This document shows positions 57,245 to 64,000 of a stretch of 64,000 bases of DNA, in pieces (position 1 is the stretch's first letter; the number at the start of each line of letters is the position of its first letter). A model generated the notes under the pieces. It did no database searches, was not told the origin of the DNA, and saw nothing but the letters and a program-made list of their open reading frames with translations. Made by a program: the position numbers and the translations under genes. Source of the stretch: Cryptomeria japonica (Eukaryota; Streptophyta; Pinopsida; Cupressales; Cupressaceae); contig NC_081413.1 of assembly GCF_030272615.1 (NCBI RefSeq), positions 552,573,136-552,637,135 on the forward strand. Direction: 5' to 3'.

Positions 57245-60200
57245 ATGACTGGTTTTCTTTTTTTTTTGAGTGCTTCTGAGGTGTTTTGCAGGTCTAATTT
57301 GCAGAAAAGAAGTCCTTTTGAAGAGTTTCGGGCCTTTTGCACCCATGTGAAGTAATTTTGCACTTGTGTGAAGTTGTTTTGCACTTGTGCGACATAGACT
57401 TGTGCCTATGTAAGATAGACTTGTGCCTATATGACATAGACTTGTGCTTGTGCACAACATAGGGTTATTTGTTAATTAAGTTTGAAATATGTTTGTATCT
57501 TCACTATTGAGGGATTGCAAGGTTAAATTAAAATTTAATTCCATCAAACAATGACTTAAAATGAACTTATCTAGTCCTAATTAAGGTGGTTAAAGAACAA
57601 CAACCCTCACATCTTTTGATTCTTCCATGCAATTGGGTTGAAAGAACTTCACACTTTTCAATTTGGGCACTAAAATGAACTCCAATCTACTCATTTTGTT
57701 TCAATTTCAATTTCAATTAGTCTAATTAGGGCTAAAATGAATTTTCATATCCTAATTAGGGATGGAAATGAACAATAACTTTTTACTCTAGGGTTATTAG
57801 GGTTCTAGGGTTTCAAACTTTTGCATTTCAATTTTGCAACTTGAAAACTCTTGTATTTTCTGATTTAAGTCTTGCATTGCTTCCTTTGAACATAGATCCA
57901 TCATGGGTCTTTGATATTTGGACAAATTTTTCCATCTTAGTGGGTTTTAGAGTCCATTAGGTCATTTTTTAATTAAAAATAGGGTTTTTATGCATCTTAT
58001 GGCTTCAATTTTGCAAAATTTACCCTTGTGCAAGAAAATTTCTCTGTTTTGTAGGTGCACTGCACCTTTGTGCTTGTTTGAGCTATACTTGCGCTTATGT
58101 GAGATATACTTGCACCTATGTGGCCTAGACTTGCGCCCATGTGAGCTTTACTTGTGCCTGTGTGACTTAGAATTGCGCCTATGCAAGGGCAGAACCTGAG
58201 GTATAAATTGTCAATTTCACTTGTAGAACATGTTAGTTGTTCTCAATTTTTTATTTTTTGGCTTTTTGTGTTACTAATTATCTATGTAGCAACTTGGTGA
58301 ACATTGGCAAAGCCAAATCTTGAAATTACTATTGCATTTGGTGTAGGATGCAATCAAAGAATCTTATAAAAAACTGAGTGCTTGTGATTTTTAGGGTAGT
58401 TGCACACTTCAATTTTTTTAAAGGTTAATGAACACCATATTTTCCATGTATTATTTTATTTTGTATGTGTGTTTTCACCTTTAGAGGGCCTCCCTCCTGA
58501 TTTTCCTGACACTTCACATAGGCATTGGTGAGAGGGAACGACCCAAGTGGCAACAGGCTAAATCCAAGCTCTTTTGAGCCACTATAATCAAACGTGTTTG
58601 TGACAAAAGTTGTAAGAAAAAGGTGCTCTAAATGTCATATTGATGTTATGACTCCCCATAAACCCTATAGAGTGAAACCTTTATAGGTTTGGAGGCCTTC
58701 CTTAATGGAGTGCAAAATGCCACATGTATGACCACCCAAATAGGTGCCTTGACTAAGACCCTTTGTGCTTAGAGACAAAAAGCCTTCTAGTCATTGGTAC
58801 AAGAGGTCGTACGTTTGATACCATCTCACATTTTTACGGGTCTTAGAAGAGATGAAAATTTCATCATGGGGATTTTTCATGGGAACTGATGCTTGGATGC
58901 CCTAGAGAAGTGAGTGTCGTAGAGTGGAGCCGGTAGGGTCAAGCATCTAAGTATCTTCTTTGAGTAGGCATAGTTGGGAAACCAAGTGAGATCCAATGAC
59001 TATTGTCCATGCAAGCCATATGATTTGTTATGGAAGGTGCATGACTGTTTTGGGTCAAAGTCAAACAAACATCTTGTCTTCTATGCTTTTTAAAGGGTGA
59101 ATTAAAAACAATTGTCACAAGTGGTCATAAACAACCTTGTTTTTCAAAAGTAGACAAGTTTTCAAAGTTCAAACAATATTCAACAAGTCAAAAAAAAATT
59201 TCAATTGTCTAAACGAAGTTCAAAATAAAGTTCAAACCAATTTTTGTTCAAGTATTCATCCAACAAGTTGCAAAGATTGTACAAACATGATTTTTCAAAA
59301 CATTGGACAACCTTGTTTCAACATTCATGTCACTTAGGGCTAGGTTTTTCATAGTTCAACTTAGGTCTTAGGAATTTTTGTCATCTTCATTCATTTTAGT
59401 CTATTTCATTGCAAGCATCCTAATTTTACAATCATTTCCCTAAGTCTTCATTGCATTGTCATACCTAAGCTAGGTTTCACTTACGTTGCATATTTTATTA
59501 TCATTATCATCCTAAAATTAGGTCTTCACTTACGTCATATTATTGTCTTGCATATCCTTCTCTTGCATTAGCTCATATCATTGCATAATAAGTCTTGAGT
59601 CATTTTATTTCATGTCCTTAGGTCATATTCATATCATATCTTGGGTCCATACTCTAGGTCCTCATCATATTTATTGTTCTTTTGCATAATAGTCTCAAAA
59701 TCAGGTTTTGCCAAAATTTAAAGATTCAAAAATGTAGATTAAACCCTAAGTTGTTGTTAGGGAGTCTTGACCTTGTCTAAAATTTGTCCTCTTGTCAAAC
59801 ATTGTATTGTCAAACCTAGCTTAGTATCCAAGCGTATAGGTGCGACATTGTCAATTTGTCCTATAGTCATTTTGTCCTTTTTCCTCTTAAGATCTTGACT
59901 TCATTTCAATTTCCTAAGGGTCACCTCTTTAGGTTTGCATTCCAAGAGTTTGTCCAAACCTCAAAATCCAAAAAGTCCAAAAATATAGGTTGCATTGTCA
60001 ATCATTTAAGTCACACTTAGTTGCATTTCATTGTCATTCCAAACATTCAAAAGTCCAAAAGCATAAGTTGCATACCATTTTCATTCCAAAAATCCAAAAA
60101 GACTAAGAACATAAGTTGGATTGTCAATCATTTAAGTCTCACTTGGTTGCATTTCATTGTCATTCCAAAAATTCAAAAGACCAAAAACATAAATTGCATT

Positions 60201-60253
60201 TCCATCCTTTTAGGTTGCATTTGTCAATTCCATTAGTTACATTGCATAGTGGC
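57245..60253 (+). other. Leader of element G
   Basis: Non-coding. Two clusters of ACTTGTGCCTATGTGA-like units of about 21 bases lie at 57335-57460 and 58030-58195. Positions 59380-60240 are rich in TTGTCAT and CCAAAAAG words, with a ~125-base tandem unit (59988-60111 and 60112-60235) containing TTGTCAATCATTTAAGTC. No gene seen. Confidence 0.55.
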
Positions 60254-60567
60254 ATGCCTATTGAAAAAAGGTCTAATTTTAATAAATCACACGAATCAAC
60301 GTATCAAGCCATGTATTTTCCAATGGATGATAATCAGTTGAGACAATCACAATTCTATCAAACACAACAATGAGACAATATTGTACAACCAAAGTTCAAT
60401 CCAAATGTTGGTCCACATACAAACATGCTACCAGAGTATGGAATCATTCAAATTGGGACCACCACCAAATTTTGAACCATTATTCGTACCAATGTAACCA
60501 GGACTTGGTAGTGTTCAACCAAGATCACCCTCAAATCAAACAATCACTGAAAACCAAAACTCAAGTT
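60254..60567 (+). pseudogene. Start of gag of element G, cut by H
   Basis: ATG 60254 opens a Gln/Asn-rich frame (MPIEKRSNFNKSHESTYQ) with TGA at 60371. A shift then leads to a Pro/Gln-rich stretch (LGPPPNFEPLFVP). It is interrupted by the LTR at 60568. Assignment as a gag N-terminus is by position only. Confidence 0.45.
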
Positions 60568-62376
60568 TGTTGAACACAATGTACCACTAAGAGGGGGGTG
60601 AATCAGTGGTTCCTAAATTATTTTCTTTTTAAACAACCTTAGAATACTGATTATCACCCTAAGCACTAAACAATCAAACTGGTAAGACAAATATGGATAT
60701 CAAAAGAGACAAACACACAAATGCAACCAACAACACCAGATGTATGAGGAAAACCCAATATGGGAAAAACTTCGATGAGAAATGTTGCTGGAGTCTACTA
60801 CTCCAATCCATCCTCACAAAGAAACAATGGATTACACTGATTTAGGGCACTAACCAATCAATTGGGAACCCTTATTTCTCTTTCACAATAGGGGAATTCT
60901 CAATCCAACTCTGCATGCCTGACTACTACCTACATATATGCCCTACTCTATGGAAAGGGGAACTTTGCAAAAGTGGATACGGAACAAATGGAAAAAATAA
61001 AAACTTTCTATTATCAAAAGGAAATCATTTTATGTGACCTCGCAACACCACCATGCACCAACCCCTAGAACAAGCTCCAACTCGGTGTTGTATAATGAAA
61101 TACAATTTAGATACAGTAATAACACCTAGTTGCAAATGAGTTCTGCAACACCCGATCAATGGATTTCTTCTAGTTAACAACCTCCTCTTCTTCATTGGTT
61201 CTCACACTGCCTATTATCCGATTACTCTCTCTCTGATCACTCACCAGTTACTCCTAGCCTCTCTTATTTCTCCTTCAGTATCACACCACACTATTGTCAC
61301 TCTCAGATGCCTTCTTGATCAAACACACCTCACCTATTAGGTTAATTGTTAAACCTGCAATAGTTTACCAGTTACTCTATCTCTACCAGTTAGACCCTCA
61401 CACCGGTTTGCCTACTAACTCACTCTGCAAATTTCTTAGAATAAACTCTAAGGAAGATGATCTTTCTCCTTGTTGAATCTCTGTTCTCTCTCACTCTTTG
61501 CATCAAGCATCAACTGATTTTAATCTCAAGCTCACATATTTATCTTTTAGGGTTCCTGCCAAAGCAGAATTCAAACAGTGCCATGTTAGGTTTTTCCTTC
61601 ACCAGCTTGACCCGTATTGGATTTGATCCAATCTTCTTCTATATTTGGAGGTCTGCACCATACTTTTCTGCATTTCTCTATCACACACCATTAATGGCTT
61701 GGTTGTTTCCTTTGGCAAATGGGTAGGAATATCAGATCTTCTTGCAGGATTAGTTCAATCGCTTGCCAACTTGTCTTCTTGAGCCGCAATCTTTTGCCAT
61801 CCTCCCATGACTTGCAGGTTCTTCATAAAATTTGACCTACATGCTGACTGTTAAATTGATGCACACTTCACCAACCTATGCATGATCACCACTTGGCTTC
61901 CAACTATCATCTTTATCGAAATCCACCTCTTCTTGGTTTGCTATTTCAGTTTGACATTCTTCACTGACCAAGATTGACTATCGGTTCAACTCACCTTACC
62001 GGTATAACCTAACTCCACCGATGGGTCTTCATACCTGCATACCTCTTATCTATCGATGGATCAAATTGGCCTTCCATCAAACATGTTGGTCTTACTACTC
62101 AGTCCATTTATCAACAACATTAATCTTCTCTGAGTATACTGGTTTACATCCTTCAGTTCTTCTCTTGCTTACTTGCTTTGTCTTGTCGGTGGTCCTGCTT
62201 TATCGATAGATGATGCATTTCATGTGTACCAGTAACTTACCTTCAATATTCTTACATTCATATGGATTGACATCATCATGTCTTACTTCTCCTATACCAG
62301 TCACTACTTCTTACTCACTAGTGACCAAGCCAAACTAGTTGACATCAATGACAACTTAATGCCAATAATGCCAACA
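60568..62376 (-). repeat. 3' LTR of copia element H (minus strand)
   Basis: TGTTGAACAC...ATGCCAACA, 1,809 bp, the longest LTR here. It shows the GAGGGGGGTGAATCAG block (60591) and the stem block as CCCAATATGGG (about 60745-60757), inverted as expected. Flanked on the right by the reverse complement of a polypurine tract. Confidence 0.82.
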
Positions 62377-62390
62377 ATCTCCCCCTTTGG
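62377..62390 (-). promoter_or_regulatory. Polypurine tract of H
   Basis: Plus strand ATCTCCCCCTTTGG; minus strand CCAAAGGGGGAGAT, the same tract as B2. Similar tracts lie at about 62431-62445 and 62475-62505. Confidence 0.85.
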
Positions 62391-62639
62391 CATTGATGTC
62401 AACTTACTGCAAGAATTCATACCGATAGATTTCTCCCCCTTTGACACAATGACAAAGGGTCAGGGTACAATATACTCTCCCTTTGATTCATACCTATCTC
62501 TCCCTTAGTGCAATCTTCTCTTAGTGATTACAGCTGGTATTGAGATATGCAACCTTGAACTTTCCCTATGACCAGCATGTGGTTCAAGAGTTATAGATGC
62601 TGCTATGAACCCCCCCTTAACCATATAACTCCTTACTAA

Positions 62640-63428
62640 CTTAAGTGCATAAGGTAGGTGACACAACTCACAACTTGTTTTTGAAGTACTCAAAAGTGCT
62701 TACCGGAAATGTTTTGGTGAAAATGTTTGCCACTTGTTCTCCTATAGGGACATAGTCCATCTTTACTTCCTATCCTTCAACTTTCTCTCTGAGAAAATGA
62801 TACTTTATGGCTATATGCTTTGTCCTAGAATGCATCATCAAATTCTTTGATATTTTAATGGCACTTGAATTATCACACTGGATGGGAATAGGATTAGTGA
62901 TGTCCACCTCTATGTCCTTGAGGGTTTGCTTCATCCAAAGTACTTGAGAGCGGCATGTAGCAACAACAATGTATTATGCTTCAGTAGTTGATAGGGAGAC
63001 TGAATCTTGCTTCTTGCTATGCCATGAGACCAATCGGTCACCTAGGAAGAATGCACCACAACTTGTGCTCTTTCGGTCATCAATTCAACCTACCCAATCA
63101 ACATCAGTGTATGATTTCAAGATGAATTCCCCTTGTTTAGGGTACCACAAACCATAATTGAGTGTTCCTTGAAGGTACCTAAAAAATTTTCTTACGACAT
63201 TCATATGTGACTGCTTAGGTGTAGCTTGAAATCTAGCCACCATGCACACTACTTGCACTATATCCGGTCTAGAAGCAGTAATATACAATAAGTTGCCTAT
63301 CATGGATATATAAAATGTTTGATCCACCACCAGTGATTCATCATTCTATCTTAAATTTCTTCTGGTCACCATGGGGGTATTTATCAGTTTGCAATCCTCC
63401 ATTTGAAATTTTTTCAAAATATCTTTTG
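62640..63428 (-). pseudogene. Copia RT end and RNase H of element H
   Basis: Read leftwards: DILKKFQMEDCKLINTPMV at about 63420, FYISMIGNLLYITASRPDIV, GTLNYGLWYPKQGEFILKSY, then RNase H with YTDVDWVG, RKSTSCGAFFLGDRLVSW, STTEA, CDNSSAIKISKN and SRTKHIAIKYHFLRE. The frame has several stops. Everything upstream of 63428 is missing, so only the 3' end of H is in place. Confidence 0.88.
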
Positions 63429-63586
63429 TGTTGGTGTAATTATTTATTCTTATAGGATATAATTACACTTTACTTAAGTTAACTTAGGATAATGCATCTC
63501 ATCATAGTTTGGATATGGGACACTTAGGGAAGTGTGCATATAGGGATGTAGCTTGTAGGAGAAATTTCACCTCTTGTGGAATATTA
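63425..63586. other. LTR-like remnant between H and the next LTR
   Basis: Starts TGTTGGTGTAATTATTT, resembling a copia LTR start, and shares TGTTGG with the broken end of H. No pair is seen in the window. Confidence 0.4.
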
Positions 63587-64000
63587 TGTTGGCAATTTTT
63601 ATGTTTGATGTTGTGATTGTCATTGATGGTCACACACTTGCCTTGAGATCACTTTTTGTTTGTATGAGTTAAAGCTCAACCAGTATTTGTTCCAACCGGT
63701 ATGATGTATTATAGTCTTTAGACTATCAAGGTTTTGCAGAAAGTGTTTACCGGTCTCAAGCGGCATAAAGACCCCAAGCGGTTTGAGGATCTCAAGCGGT
63801 ATGAAGGAACAAAGCGAAACAACTCATATTTCCTAGTCTTCATTTTGTCAAACCGGCAACCGGTATTTTGCTTTAACCAGTATTTTGTTTGAACTGGTAA
63901 TACTTTGTGCTGAGTTACCAACTAGCATTTTGTGATGAGTTACCATCCATCGATTGTTTAGCGGTGCTGACACTTTGGCGGTGCATATTGTGTCATGTTA
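63587..64000 (+). repeat. LTR of a third B-family element, runs off the window
   Basis: TGTTGGCAATTTTTATG onward aligns along its full visible length with 40845-41255 of B2 (shared GTTGTGATTGTCATTGATGG, ATTATAGTCTTTAGACTAT). It retains the segment deleted from B2's 3' LTR. Confidence 0.85.

Overview
This window looks like plant nuclear heterochromatin, most likely from a large-genome seed plant such as a gymnosperm. The evidence is indirect: a Tat-type Ty3/gypsy retrotransposon with two RNase H domains and an antisense plant-mobile-domain ORF, several Ty1/copia-type LTR elements primed by initiator-Met tRNA, a decayed hAT transposon, and low-GC sequence with no recognisable host gene, rRNA or intact tRNA gene. 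Essentially every coding sequence belongs to a mobile element, and every long one is broken by stops or frameshifts.

Region 1 (1-25134). A Tat-lineage element runs on the + strand: end of gag and protease (2-769), a protease-RT linker, then the start of RT (to 2520). RT is split by a 12.47-kb insert (2521-14990) flanked by TTGGTTTC/ATGGTTTC, and resumes at 15005 through RT, RNase H, a second RNase H and integrase to 17995. The insert is a giant hAT-type element. It has a decayed transposase (3261-6032), clusters of a CGCCAAT-type motif near both ends, two arrays of a GCGAG motif in both orientations, and between the arrays a 1,103-codon unrecognised reading frame (8616-11924) broken only by TAA/TAG stops. 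After integrase come 2.5 kb of CATTTA/GCATT low-complexity DNA, then an antisense plant-mobile-domain pseudogene (about 22563-20600).

Region 2 (about 23640-34050). A Tat-type LTR ends at 25134 and is followed by a primer site that extends into a 44-nt match to the 3' half of tRNA-Trp. Its leader is cut by a minus-strand, pol-less LTR element (B1, about 27110-32778) with a coiled-coil/zinc-knuckle ORF1 and a long ORF2. B1 had itself inserted into a minus-strand Tat gag-protease fragment.

Region 3 (34051-56279). One copia element (C, TSD CCCTC) holds a stack of later insertions. Element D (minus) went into C's 3' LTR, and the RT of C and protease of D were then fused by a deletion at an 8-bp repeat. 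Element B2 (40845-48160, TSD GTTAC), a second pol-less copy with ORF1 and ORF2, went into D's LTR. Element F (48602-55365) went into C's 3' LTR and is the youngest, with LTRs differing at roughly 15 sites by eye.

Region 4 (56285-64000). The host of C is the 5' LTR of another Tat-type element (G) with the same type of primer site (57227), a repeat-rich leader and the start of gag (60254). G is cut by a minus-strand copia 3' end (H, 60568 to about 63428). A third B-family LTR begins at 63587 and runs off the window.

The most novel signals are the B family, which carries a conserved large ORF2 where pol should be and is present in two divergent copies, and the giant hAT insert with binding-site-like arrays and its own very large unidentified ORF, which may be distantly related to the B-family ORF2.
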